A DNA stretch of 57,104 nt from Gemmatimonadota bacterium (GTDB lineage: Bacteria > Gemmatimonadota > Gemmatimonadetes > Gemmatimonadales > Gemmatimonadaceae), in contig JAJPIM010000038.1 in NCBI GenBank assembly GCA_021324775.1, positions 1 to 57,104 of the forward strand, written 5' to 3'. Each line of letters starts with the position of its first letter. The stretch's first letter is position 1. The position numbers and the translations under genes were made by a program. Shown piece after piece: positions 9,617 to 18,271 of the stretch. The notes below the pieces were generated by a model. The model did no database searches. It had not been told where the DNA came from and was given only the letters and a program-made list of their open reading frames with translations.

Positions 9617-10078
9617 ATGCGGCTGGTGATCGCGGCTGTGGGCCGGCCTCGCGATCCCGCCCTGGCGGCGGCCATCACGGCCTATCAGGAGCGCGCGTCA
9701 CGCTACTGGCCGCTGGACGTGATCGAGGTCCGTGATGAGCCGGCGCGGGGTGCACGGCCCGCCGCGAGCCGCGATCGCGAAGGGGTCCGGCTGCTCGAGC
9801 GGCTCGCCGGCATGCGGTTCGTGGTGTGTGAGCGCGATGGACAACGCCGGACTTCGGAGGAGTTTGCCGGATGGCTTCAGGACATCCGGGAGAGCGGCCG
9901 GGATGTGGCATTCGTGATCGGCGGCGCGTTCGGCCTCGCGGAATCCGTGACGAGCGCGGCGTGGCGCCATATGTCGCTCGCACCATGGACGCTGCCACAC
10001 GAGATCGCGCGTCTCGTGCTCGCCGAGCAACTCTATCGCGCCGGGACGATCGTGCGGGGAGAGCCGTACCACAAATGA
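9617..10078 (+). CDS. rlmH: 23S rRNA (pseudouridine-1915-N3) methyltransferase RlmH
   Basis: RlmH is a SPOUT-class methyltransferase that methylates pseudouridine 1915 of helix 69 in the 70S ribosome, using SAM. From ATG 9617 the product is 153 residues, close to the usual 155. Family motifs are MRLVIAAVGRP at the start, FVIGGAFGLAESV (the SAM-binding knot region; usually FLIGGADG) near residue 98, and LPHEIARLVLAEQLYRA near 128. It ends RGEPYHK, in the position of the usual YHR/YHK tail. An ATG at 9602 would add five residues (MPGPG) but does not fit the family. Confidence 0.92.
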   Translation: MRLVIAAVGRPRDPALAAAITAYQERASRYWPLDVIEVRDEPARGARPAASRDREGVRLLERLAGMRFVVCERDGQRRTSEEFAGWLQDIRESGRDVAFVIGGAFGLAESVTSAAWRHMSLAPWTLPHEIARLVLAEQLYRAGTIVRGEPYHK

Positions 10079-10099
10079 CATGTAGACGGTGAACGGGCG

Positions 10100-11779
10100 A
10101 TGTCCGGCGGACGGATGGCAGCACTTGTGGAGCGGGGCGTGACCGCGCCCATCGTCGTGCGCACCCAACCGCTTGGCGGGGGCGCGCTCACCACGGCCGC
10201 GCTGGACGGCTCGGTCCCCAGTCACTGGTACGCACAACGGCCCGGCGATCCGCGCGCGTGGGCCGCCCGCATCGAAGAGGTCCGGCGCCAGGCGCCCGCG
10301 GATTGGCTCGGCGCGCTGTGGCCGGCGATCGCGGCGGACGGCCCGGCCGCAGAGCGGCTCCGGAACGCAGCGGCCCGCGGCGTCGTGGTGACGACCGGTC
10401 AGCAGCCCGGCCTGTTCGGCGGCCCGATGTACGCGTGGTCCAAAGCGATCGGCGTGCTGGCGCTGGCCGACGCGATCGAGAAAGCGACGGACATTCCGGT
10501 GGCGCCTCTGTTCTGGGCTGCGACCGATGACACGGATTTCGCCGAGGCGAGTACCACGTGGGTGGCCGCGCGCGGCGGCGCCGTGGCGTTGAGTGCGGTC
10601 CCCGCGGCGGAGCCGGGCACTGTGCTCGCCGGGGCGCGGCTTGGCGATCTGTCATCGGAATTCGAACGCCTCGCCGCCGCGGCGGGATCCGCGCCGTACA
10701 CCGAAGCGCTGGATGCCGTTCGCGCGGCGTATGCGGTCCACGAGTCGCGGCGCTCGCCGGTTACTGCCGGCCACGCGTACGTGGCATTGTTGCGTCGGAT
10801 TCTGGCGCCGCTGGGAGTGGCCGTGATCGACGCGTCGCACGCCGCCGTGCGGACGAGTGCGATGCCGGTGCTCGTGCGCGCGCTCGAACGCGCGGACGTC
10901 GTGGCCACGGCGTTGACGGAACGGAGCCGCGAGATCTCCGCGCACGGCTACACCCCGCAGGTGAGCGACGTCGCGGGACTGTCCCTCGTGTTCGAATGGT
11001 CGGGGCTCGGCGACCAGGCCCCGGACGGCACGGGTGGCGCCGCGTCCGATGGCGAGCCGCCGGCCGGCGCGCGCAAGACGCGGATCCCGCTCAAACGCGC
11101 GGCCGACGCGGCGACACGCGCGCCGGGGGCGACGCTGAGCGGCAACGTGCTGCTTCGGCCCGTCGTCGAGCGGAGCATCCTGCCGACCATCGCCTATCTG
11201 GGTGGTCCCGGCGAGATCGCCTACTTTGCCCAGACGAGCGCTGTTGCCGGCGCCCTCGGCCTACCCGCACCGCTGGCGGTGCCGCGCTGGTCATGCAGCC
11301 TGCTCGAGCCGGCGATCGCGGCGCTGATGGAGCGCCACGGCATCACCGAGCACGCACTGCGGGACGCACACGGCCCTGAGGGACGCCTCGCGCGCGCGGC
11401 GCTGCCCGCCGCGATCCGCGATGCGCTCGCCGCGCTTCGTGCGGCGGTGGACATCGGCATCGATGATGTGGCGGCCGCGGATCCGGCGGGTCTCGTGTCC
11501 GGCGCCGCGATCGAGGGCGCGCGCGTGCACCTCCGCCATCGGGTCGCCCACCTGGAGCGTCGCTATCTCGCTGCGGCGAAACACGCCGCGGCTGCGGTGA
11601 TGACCGATGTCGCGACGGTGCGCGGGGCGCTGCGTCCGAACGGCATGCCCCAGGAACGCGTGCTGAACTTCATCCCGTTTCTGGCGCGGGGCGGACCGGC
11701 ACTGGTCGAGTCCATGCGTGTCGAGGCGGCGCGCCACGCGATCGCGTTGGTGGGAGGCGGGTCATCGGCGATCCGATAG
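10100..11779 (+). CDS. bshC: BshC, bacillithiol biosynthesis cysteine-adding enzyme (putative)
   Basis: BshC is thought to ligate cysteine to glucosaminyl-malate in the last step of bacillithiol synthesis. The 559-residue product has VVTTGQQPGLFGGPMYAW (residues 96-113), PVAPLFWAATDDTDFAEA (133-150), and a C-terminal coiled-coil region followed by VLNFIPFLARGG. The family motif near 140 is usually a variant of FW-x(3)-EDHDF. Here it is FWAATDDTDF, with Thr where His is expected, so catalytic activity is not assured. A Gly/Pro/Asp-rich insert at about 310-325 is unusual. bshA and bshB are not in the window. Confidence 0.85.
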   Translation: MSGGRMAALVERGVTAPIVVRTQPLGGGALTTAALDGSVPSHWYAQRPGDPRAWAARIEEVRRQAPADWLGALWPAIAADGPAAERLRNAAARGVVVTTGQQPGLFGGPMYAWSKAIGVLALADAIEKATDIPVAPLFWAATDDTDFAEASTTWVAARGGAVALSAVPAAEPGTVLAGARLGDLSSEFERLAAAAGSAPYTEALDAVRAAYAVHESRRSPVTAGHAYVALLRRILAPLGVAVIDASHAAVRTSAMPVLVRALERADVVATALTERSREISAHGYTPQVSDVAGLSLVFEWSGLGDQAPDGTGGAASDGEPPAGARKTRIPLKRAADAATRAPGATLSGNVLLRPVVERSILPTIAYLGGPGEIAYFAQTSAVAGALGLPAPLAVPRWSCSLLEPAIAALMERHGITEHALRDAHGPEGRLARAALPAAIRDALAALRAAVDIGIDDVAAADPAGLVSGAAIEGARVHLRHRVAHLERRYLAAAKHAAAAVMTDVATVRGALRPNGMPQERVLNFIPFLARGGPALVESMRVEAARHAIALVGGGSSAIR

Positions 11780-11856
11780 CACCCACCACGGGCGGCGCGG
11801 CAGCACCGGATGCTGCCCGCGACAACCGGGGCGGGGGAGGCCGCGCCGCGTCGCTC

Positions 11857-13395
11857 GTGGCCGCCGGCATCCTGCTCAGCCGCGTAGCGGGCTTGGTGCG
11901 CGAGCGCGTGCTGGCCCACTACTTCGGGAGCGCGGAAGCCGCCGACGCGGTGCGCGCCGCGTTCCGGATACCCAACCTGCTGCAGAATCTCTTCGGCGAA
12001 GGCGCGCTGTCGGCGTCCTTCATCCCCGTCTACGCGCGGCTGCTCGCGCGAGGTGACCGGGAGGAGGCGCGCCGTGTCGCGGGAGCCGTCGCGTCCCTGC
12101 TGGCGATGGGCGTGTCGGTGCTGGTGCTGGCCGGCGTGCTCGCGACCCCGCTGATCATCGATCTGATCGCGCCGGGATTCTCCGGAGACCGGCGCGCCCT
12201 CACCATCGTGCTCGTCCGGATTTTCTTCCCGGGCGCGGGCATGCTCGTGCTGTCGGCGTGGTGCCTCGGTGTGCTCAACAGCCATGGCCGGTTCCTGCTG
12301 TCGTATTCGGCGCCCGTCGCCTGGAACGCGGTGCTCATCGGGACCCTGATCGCGTTCGGCGGACACCAGAGCGTCGACCAGCTGGCCGTGACGTACGCAT
12401 GGGGGTCGGTGGTGGCCAGCACCGTCATGTTTGCGGTGCAGCTTCCGGCGGTGCTCCGGCTCACGCATCGCGTGCCGCTCTCTCCGCGAACCGGATCTCC
12501 CGAGGTCCGCACCGTCGCGCGCAACTTCGGGCCGGTATTCGTGACACGGGGTGTGGTGCAACTCAGCGCCTACGTCGATCAGTTTCTCGCGAGTTGGTTG
12601 CCGGTTGGCTCGGTTGCGCTGCTCGGCTATGCGCAGAATCTCTCGCTGCTGCCTGTGAGCCTGTTCGGCATGGCCATCTCCGCTGCCGAGCTGCCCGCCA
12701 TGTCGGGGATGATCGGGGAAGCGGACGACGCCGCGTCCACGCTGCGCGCGCGGCTCAACGATGGACTCCGGCGGATCGCTTTTTTCATCGTGCCGTCGGC
12801 CATGGCATTCCTCGCGCTGGGCAACGTGATTGCCGCGGCCATCTATCGCACGGGGCGGTTCACGGCAACCGATGCACTCTGGGTCTGGGCGATCCTCGCC
12901 GGGTCCGCGGTCGGCATGCTGGCCTCGACACTGGGCCGGTTGTACTCGTCGGCGTACTACGCTCTGCGAGACACGAGGACCCCGCTGCGGTTCGCGGTGC
13001 TGCGTGTCGCGCTCACCACCGGACTCGGCTATCTGAGCGCGCTGCCGCTCCCGCGCCTTCTCGGAGTCGATCCGCGCTGGGGGATGGCGGGGTTGACCGC
13101 ATCAGCCGGTATGGCGGGGTGGGTGGAGTTCACGCTGCTTCGCCGGTCGCTCGCGGCCCGGGTCGGATCGACAGGCGTCCCGGCGCGGCTCGTAGCGTCA
13201 CTCTGGGGCGCGGCGGTGGTCGCGGCCGCGGCCGCATACGGGGCTGAGCGTGTTCTGGCGATCGGCCACCCGATCCTGCGCGCGGCGCTCGTCTTGCCCC
13301 TCTACGGCCTCCTGTATCTCGCGCTGACCGCAGCCCTGAGAGTGCCGGAGCTCGGGGCGCTGGTGCAGGCGGTCCGGCGCTGGACCCGGCGCTGA
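11857..13395 (+). CDS. murJ: Lipid II flippase MurJ (MviN)
   Basis: MurJ flips the peptidoglycan precursor lipid II across the inner membrane. The 512-residue protein begins AAGILLSRVAGLVRERV, a classic MurJ N-terminus. It continues with ADAVRAAFRIPNLLQNLFGEG and ASFIPVYARLLARG, and about 14 hydrophobic segments. The start is uncertain: GTG 11857 is the first canonical start, but codons upstream back to about 11764 are open and contain no ATG, GTG or TTG. A GGGAGG at 11752-11757 lies seven bases before an ATC at 11764. It follows bshC closely and ends 71 bp before uvrC. Confidence 0.92.
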   Translation: MAAGILLSRVAGLVRERVLAHYFGSAEAADAVRAAFRIPNLLQNLFGEGALSASFIPVYARLLARGDREEARRVAGAVASLLAMGVSVLVLAGVLATPLIIDLIAPGFSGDRRALTIVLVRIFFPGAGMLVLSAWCLGVLNSHGRFLLSYSAPVAWNAVLIGTLIAFGGHQSVDQLAVTYAWGSVVASTVMFAVQLPAVLRLTHRVPLSPRTGSPEVRTVARNFGPVFVTRGVVQLSAYVDQFLASWLPVGSVALLGYAQNLSLLPVSLFGMAISAAELPAMSGMIGEADDAASTLRARLNDGLRRIAFFIVPSAMAFLALGNVIAAAIYRTGRFTATDALWVWAILAGSAVGMLASTLGRLYSSAYYALRDTRTPLRFAVLRVALTTGLGYLSALPLPRLLGVDPRWGMAGLTASAGMAGWVEFTLLRRSLAARVGSTGVPARLVASLWGAAVVAAAAAYGAERVLAIGHPILRAALVLPLYGLLYLALTAALRVPELGALVQAVRRWTRR

Positions 13396-13427
13396 CCGCG
13401 GCCAGCCCCGCACGGACGCCGTTCGCG

Positions 13428-13453
13428 ACCGGCGCCACCCCGCCCGGCGCGGT
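13428..13453 (+). terminator. Possible hairpin after murJ, abutting the uvrC promoter
   Basis: ACCG-CGCC (13428-13436, one bulged G) can pair with GGCGCGGT (13446-13453). The 3' arm runs into the uvrC TATAAT element. It could end murJ transcription or influence uvrC initiation. No T-run is present. Confidence 0.3.
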
Positions 13454-13466
13454 ATAATTCTATATC
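13453..13466 (+). promoter_or_regulatory. uvrC -10 element, probable leaderless promoter
   Basis: A perfect TATAAT (13453-13458) stands out in a very GC-rich stretch. Its last base is eight bases before the uvrC ATG at 13467, so transcription would begin at or next to the start codon. No Shine-Dalgarno sequence lies in between. No convincing -35 hexamer was found at 16-18 bp upstream. Confidence 0.6.
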
Positions 13467-15296
13467 ATGCTTGCAGTTCCGGCCGCGGCGGCAGCCAAGA
13501 TTCCCCACCTCCCGGAGTCCCCTGGCGTCTACCTGTGGAAGGACGCCGAGGGACGGGTGTTGTACGTCGGCAAGGCCAAGCGGCTGCGATCGCGGGTCCG
13601 CAGCTATTTCGCCGGCGACGGCCCCATTGGGGTGAAGACGGAGTTCATGCTCCGCCAGGTGGCCGACGTCGATACGATCGTGGTACCGACGGAGGCGCAT
13701 GCTCTGATCCTCGAGGCCAATCTCATCAAGGAGTACCGTCCGCGGTTCAACATCGCGCTCCGCGACGACAAGTCGTACCCGTATATCAAAGTCACCACGC
13801 AGGAGCCATTTCCGCGGGTGTTCGTCACGCGGCGGCTCCAGAACGACGGCGCGCGGTATTTCGGTCCGTACACCGATGTGGGCGCGATGCGTCGTGCGCT
13901 CAATGTCGTGAAGCAGCTCTTCACCGTGCGCTCGTGCCGCTACGACATGCCGGCGGAGATGCCGGAGCGGCCGTGCCTCGACTATTACATCAAGCGGTGC
14001 AAGGCGCCGTGCATCCTCGCGCAGAGCCAGGCCGACTACGCCGCGATGATCGGCGAAGTGATCGAGATGCTCGAGGGCCGGACCGGCGACGTCACCGCGC
14101 AAGTGCGGGCTCGGATGGATGCGGCCGCGGAGCGGCTCGACTTCGAGCGGGCGGCGGAGCTGCGCGACGCACTGATCAAACTCGAGGAACTCGAGGAGCC
14201 GACGATCGTGCTGGAGGTGGAGGGCGGCGACCGCGACGTCGTCGGGTACGCGCGGGACGGCGACGACGCGTGCGTCGCGATCCTTCGTATCCGCGGCGGC
14301 AAGATGCTCGCGCGGGACCACCGCCTGCTCGAGAACGTCGCGGAGGAACCGGATGCCACCGTCCTCTCGGCCTGTCTGGCCCGGACGTATGTAGGAGCCG
14401 CCGAGCGAGCGGGCGAGTTGCTCGTCCCATTCGACTTCGAGGACCGGGAGGCGTTGCAGGAGTCGATCCCCGGGACGCGAGTGCTCGTACCATCGCGAGG
14501 ACCGAAGCGCGACCTGATCGAACTCGCCCAGCAGAATGCCCGGCACCTGCTGGAAGAGTTTCGGCTGGCCGCGTCGGAGACCGACGAGCGGGCCGCCGAT
14601 CCCGTGTATGAATTGCAGCGGGAACTGGGGCTGCAGCGTGTCCCGCGGGCGTTCGTGTGCTTCGACATCTCGCACGCCCAGGGCACCGACACCGTCGCCT
14701 CGGCGGTGTGGTTCGAGAACGGCCGCCCGAAGCGAGCCGAATACCGGAAGTTCAAGATCGCGACCGTGGAGGGCATCGACGATTTCGCGTCGATGGGCGA
14801 AGTCGTCACGCGCTTCTTCCGCCGCCGGGTCGACGAATCCAAGCCATTGCCGGATCTGGTCGTCGTCGATGGCGGCAAAGGGCAGCTCGGTGCGGCGCGT
14901 GATGCGCTCGAGGCACTGGGGTTGGCGACGGTGCCACTCATCAGCCTCGCGAAGCGGGACGAGGAGATCTTCGTCGTGGGCCGGCCGGACCCGGTGCGGC
15001 TCTCGCGCCGGTCGCCTGCACTCCGGCTGCTGCAACAGGCGCGCGACGAGGCCCACCGGTTCGCGGTGACTTTCCAGCGAAAGCGGAGGGCCGTGCGCAC
15101 CGTGACGTCGGAGCTGCTCCGGATTCCCGGTATCGGGCCGATCAAGCGCCGCCAGTTGCTCGCGGCCTTCGGGAGCATCCAGGGCGTGCGAGACGCTTCA
15201 CCGGAGCAGATCATCGCGCTCCCCGGATGGTCGCAGGCATCTGCCGAGCGCCTTCTGGCGGCACTGCAGGCCACTTCGCCCACGGCGGGATCATGA
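13467..15296 (+). CDS. uvrC: Excinuclease ABC subunit C (UvrC)
   Basis: UvrC makes the two incisions around DNA lesions in nucleotide excision repair, working with UvrB. The 609-residue protein shows the GIY-YIG nuclease domain (GVYLWKDAEGRVLYVGKAK, about residues 18-36) and the Cys region CLDYYIKRCKAPC near 171. A UVR domain lies near 210-240, and the RNase H-like nuclease has CFDISHAQGTD near 398 and VVVDGGKGQL near 470. Helix-hairpin-helix repeats end the protein (LLRIPGIGPIKRRQLL; ASPEQIIALPGWSQASA). ATG 13467 is preceded by TATAAT rather than a ribosome site. The stop overlaps larC (ATGA). Confidence 0.95.
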   Translation: MLAVPAAAAAKIPHLPESPGVYLWKDAEGRVLYVGKAKRLRSRVRSYFAGDGPIGVKTEFMLRQVADVDTIVVPTEAHALILEANLIKEYRPRFNIALRDDKSYPYIKVTTQEPFPRVFVTRRLQNDGARYFGPYTDVGAMRRALNVVKQLFTVRSCRYDMPAEMPERPCLDYYIKRCKAPCILAQSQADYAAMIGEVIEMLEGRTGDVTAQVRARMDAAAERLDFERAAELRDALIKLEELEEPTIVLEVEGGDRDVVGYARDGDDACVAILRIRGGKMLARDHRLLENVAEEPDATVLSACLARTYVGAAERAGELLVPFDFEDREALQESIPGTRVLVPSRGPKRDLIELAQQNARHLLEEFRLAASETDERAADPVYELQRELGLQRVPRAFVCFDISHAQGTDTVASAVWFENGRPKRAEYRKFKIATVEGIDDFASMGEVVTRFFRRRVDESKPLPDLVVVDGGKGQLGAARDALEALGLATVPLISLAKRDEEIFVVGRPDPVRLSRRSPALRLLQQARDEAHRFAVTFQRKRRAVRTVTSELLRIPGIGPIKRRQLLAAFGSIQGVRDASPEQIIALPGWSQASAERLLAALQATSPTAGS

Positions 15297-16699
15297 CCAT
15301 CGGCATCCTGGATCCGTTCAGCGGAATCGCGGGCGACATGACGCTCGGTGCGCTGATCGACTGTGGTCTCGACCCAGCGTGGCTCCACGCGTTGCCGGCC
15401 CGGTTGGGGCTCGACGGCGTCGCCGTCGAGATCCGCGATGTGATTCGCGGCGACCTGGCCTGCAAGAAAGTCGATTTCGAGATTCCGCCGCAGCCTCACG
15501 GACGGCACCTGAGCGAGATCCGCTCGATCGTCGCGCGCAGTGACGCACCGCCCGCGGTCCGCAACCGCGCTGATGCGGCATTCATGGCGATCGCGATGGT
15601 CGAGGGCGAGATGCACGGGGTACGGCCCGAGGCGGTCCATCTGCACGAGGTGGGCGCCGTCGATGCAATTCTCGACGTCGTGGGGTCGATCTGGGGCTTC
15701 GCGCTCCTTGGCGTGGACACGGTGTATTGCGGGCCGATCGCCCTCGGCGACGGGACCGTCGAATCGGCCCACGGGACGCTCCCGGTGCCCGCGCCGGCGA
15801 CGCTCAAGCTCCTCGAAGGGCAGGTGGTGCAACCGGGCCCCGCTGGCTCGGGCGAGCTGGTGACGCCGACGGGCGCAGCGCTGGTCCGGGTGTTGTCGTC
15901 CGGGCCGCCGCCCTCCGGCTACATACTGCGGCGGAGCGGAATGGGTGCCGGTACGAAGTCGTTTCGCGGGCGCGCAAACGCCCTCCGTCTCATCATAGCG
16001 GACCCGGTCGGTCCCCATGCGGGCGCAGGTCCCGACGGCCCGGACACCCATGAGACCATCGTCTCGCTCGCGGCCGACATCGACGACATGCTCCCGGAGT
16101 ACGTCGCCGCGGCCGCGGATGCCTTGCGGCACTCCGGGGCGCTGGACGTGGTGCTCCTCGCGACCACCATGAAGAAGGGGCGGCTCGGCACCCGGATCGA
16201 GGTATTGGCCCGGCCAGCCGATGCCGCGCGCCTCGAAGAGCTCCTGCTGGCCGCGACGACGACGATCGGCGTCCGGAGACAGTTTCTGGAGCGGCGGGTG
16301 CTTCCGAGGCGCCTTCGCTCGGTCGTGGTGCTCGGGCACCGCATCGCGGTAAAAGAGACCACGCTCCCAAATGGCGAGACACGTGCCAAACCCGAATTCG
16401 ACGACGTTTTGCGGGCCGCTCAGGCGACAGGCCGATCGGCTGGCGATATATTTGCGCTCACGGCCGAGGCGGTTCAGGCGAGGCGCTTCGAGCCGGACGC
16501 GGTGCCGGCCGGGCGTAATACCCCTCCAGGCGGGGGGCAGGAACACGCGCGCCAAAGCCGGCCTGAAGGCCCCGACGTCCATTCGCACCACGATCACGAC
16601 CACTTGCAGGACCACTCGCACGACCGCAATCAGGATCACGAGCACGACCCACGAACCGGCCACGATCACCAACACGATCGCCCACACGGCCACTCATGA
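15293..16699 (+). CDS. larC: LarC-type nickel insertion protein with His-rich tail
   Basis: LarC (formerly DUF111) is a CTP-dependent nickel insertase that loads nickel into the pyridinium-bis-thiocarboxylate cofactor of lactate racemase and related enzymes. The 468-residue product has the N-terminal DPFSGIAGDMTLGALID, then HLHEVGAVDAILDVVG near residue 120 and SAHGTLPVPAPATLKLL near 160. The C-terminal half includes ETIVSLAADIDDMLPE. The last 35 residues form a His/Asp-rich tail (repeated HDH and DHEHD units), a likely metal-binding reserve. No larA, larB or larE is present. The start overlaps the uvrC stop; the frame is open upstream but belongs to uvrC. Confidence 0.9.
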   Translation: MTIGILDPFSGIAGDMTLGALIDCGLDPAWLHALPARLGLDGVAVEIRDVIRGDLACKKVDFEIPPQPHGRHLSEIRSIVARSDAPPAVRNRADAAFMAIAMVEGEMHGVRPEAVHLHEVGAVDAILDVVGSIWGFALLGVDTVYCGPIALGDGTVESAHGTLPVPAPATLKLLEGQVVQPGPAGSGELVTPTGAALVRVLSSGPPPSGYILRRSGMGAGTKSFRGRANALRLIIADPVGPHAGAGPDGPDTHETIVSLAADIDDMLPEYVAAAADALRHSGALDVVLLATTMKKGRLGTRIEVLARPADAARLEELLLAATTTIGVRRQFLERRVLPRRLRSVVVLGHRIAVKETTLPNGETRAKPEFDDVLRAAQATGRSAGDIFALTAEAVQARRFEPDAVPAGRNTPPGGGQEHARQSRPEGPDVHSHHDHDHLQDHSHDRNQDHEHDPRTGHDHQHDRPHGHS

Positions 16700-16725
16700 T
16701 CACCCGAACCCGTCAGGAGTCAGGC

Positions 16726-18246
16726 ATGACCGCTTCCGGCTTATCCCGCTTCCGCATGGCCTTCATCGTGCTGTGCGCCAGCACGAGTGTGGTCGCCGCT
16801 CCGGTCGCCTCGGCACAGAAGAAAGGGGACAAGAACTCGGGTCCCGTGTGCGCGGTCGACAATGACAACGGCGCCGAGGCCCTGAGCGGACGACTGTTTC
16901 TTGCGCGGGCGACCGACCCGAAGACGTCAGTCGAGGACCGCAGCAAGACGTTGCGGCAGGCCGTCGGCACCCTGGGCGGCAACTACGATCGCAACAAGGA
17001 CATTGGGCGCGACTACCTGCTCGGCGAGGCGCTCGTCCTGTTCGCGGCGGAGCCGGCGACACCCCTGGTTGGCCCGCGCAGCACCTACGGGTTCAAGGAC
17101 AACCCCGCGGGCACGATCGACGTGCTGGCGACCGCGGACACCATTCTGACGCTCCTCGAAACGACGCATCCCGAGTGCGCATCACAGGCATCGGCGGTGC
17201 GGCAGCAGGCGTATGTCCCGCTGGTGAACGCCTCGATTGGCGCGCTGAACGCCGGTCTCATGGACTCGGCCAACGCGACCGCGCAGCGCGCGTTGTTGAT
17301 CTACAAGAAGAGTCCCTACGTCTACAACGTGCTGGCGGGCGTGGCGGTCAAGAAGGCGGACTACGCAACCGCACAGCAGGACTATCGCCAGGTCATCGCG
17401 GTGGCTGGGAACGACACGCTGTACAAGAAGCTGAAAGTCGGCGCCATGTACAATCTCGCGGTGGTGACGACGTCGCTCGCCGACGCGGACACGGGTTCGA
17501 GCAAGAAGGCCAAGTCGGACAGTGCCGTGCAGTTGTGGAAGGACTATGTCGCGGCGAACCCCGGCGATCCGAACGGCCAGGCCGGACTGACCAATGCCCT
17601 GCAGTCGTCGGGTGATACGGCGGCAGCGGGCCAGTTGTACACTGACATGCTCGCGAACCCGCAGAAGTATACGGACATCCAGATGTTCCAGAGTGCGGTT
17701 GCGGCCGCGAGAGCCAATCGCCAGAGTGATGCGCTGAAGCTGTTCGAGGCGGGGCTGGTGAAGAACCCGTTCTACAACCAGGCCCTCGTGTACGTGAGCA
17801 ACGAGTACTTCAACGCCGGCCAGCTCGACAAGCTGTTCCCGGCAGTCCGGCGCCTCGTGGATGTGGACCCTGCGGACAGCGACAACTACCGGCTGCTGGC
17901 GGGTGCCTATCAGATTCGCGCCAAGGCCGAGGCAGGTGCCGCGCAGAAGGCGGATCGTGATTCGCTCGTCGCGGCGCTCACCAAGTGGAAGCACCCGACA
18001 TCGCAGGTCTCTGTCTCGCGCGTCCTGCACGACGGCGACAAGATGCAGATCTCGGGCAAGATCCAGAACCTGACGACGGCATCGAAGACCTACAACATCA
18101 AATTCCAGTTCCTCGACGTGACCGGCAAGGTGCTGGGGTCGCAGGATGTCCCGCCCCTGACCGTAGCCGGGGGCGCGTCGCAGCCGTTCGACGTTTCGGC
18201 GACGGTGCCGGGAGTGATTGCGTACAAGTACCTGCCGGTCGAGTAG
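16726..18246 (+). CDS. Secreted TPR-repeat protein of unknown function
   Basis: A 506-residue exported protein. The start at 16726 is set by AGGAG at 16715-16719 and yields a signal peptide (LSRFRMAFIVLCAS, then VASAQKK). ATG 16696, overlapping larC, is an alternative. The mature part is alpha-helical with tetratricopeptide-like units: NASIGALNAGLMDSANATAQ, YVYNVLAGVAVKKADYATA and VYVSNEYFNAGQLDKL. It ends in a beta-rich domain of about 80 residues (SRVLHDGDKMQISGKIQNLT onward) like a FxLYD/DUF3426-type immunoglobulin fold. TPR proteins of this kind usually scaffold periplasmic or outer-membrane complexes; no specific function can be assigned. Confidence 0.85.
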   Translation: MTASGLSRFRMAFIVLCASTSVVAAPVASAQKKGDKNSGPVCAVDNDNGAEALSGRLFLARATDPKTSVEDRSKTLRQAVGTLGGNYDRNKDIGRDYLLGEALVLFAAEPATPLVGPRSTYGFKDNPAGTIDVLATADTILTLLETTHPECASQASAVRQQAYVPLVNASIGALNAGLMDSANATAQRALLIYKKSPYVYNVLAGVAVKKADYATAQQDYRQVIAVAGNDTLYKKLKVGAMYNLAVVTTSLADADTGSSKKAKSDSAVQLWKDYVAANPGDPNGQAGLTNALQSSGDTAAAGQLYTDMLANPQKYTDIQMFQSAVAAARANRQSDALKLFEAGLVKNPFYNQALVYVSNEYFNAGQLDKLFPAVRRLVDVDPADSDNYRLLAGAYQIRAKAEAGAAQKADRDSLVAALTKWKHPTSQVSVSRVLHDGDKMQISGKIQNLTTASKTYNIKFQFLDVTGKVLGSQDVPPLTVAGGASQPFDVSATVPGVIAYKYLPVE

Positions 18247-18271
18247 GCCGGCGACGACGGGAGCCGGCGGT

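Noticed and set aside
13302-16693. Two very long - strand open frames opposite uvrC and larC
   Set aside because: Both lie antisense to conserved genes and show Arg/Ser-rich or Asp/His-rich composition without motifs.
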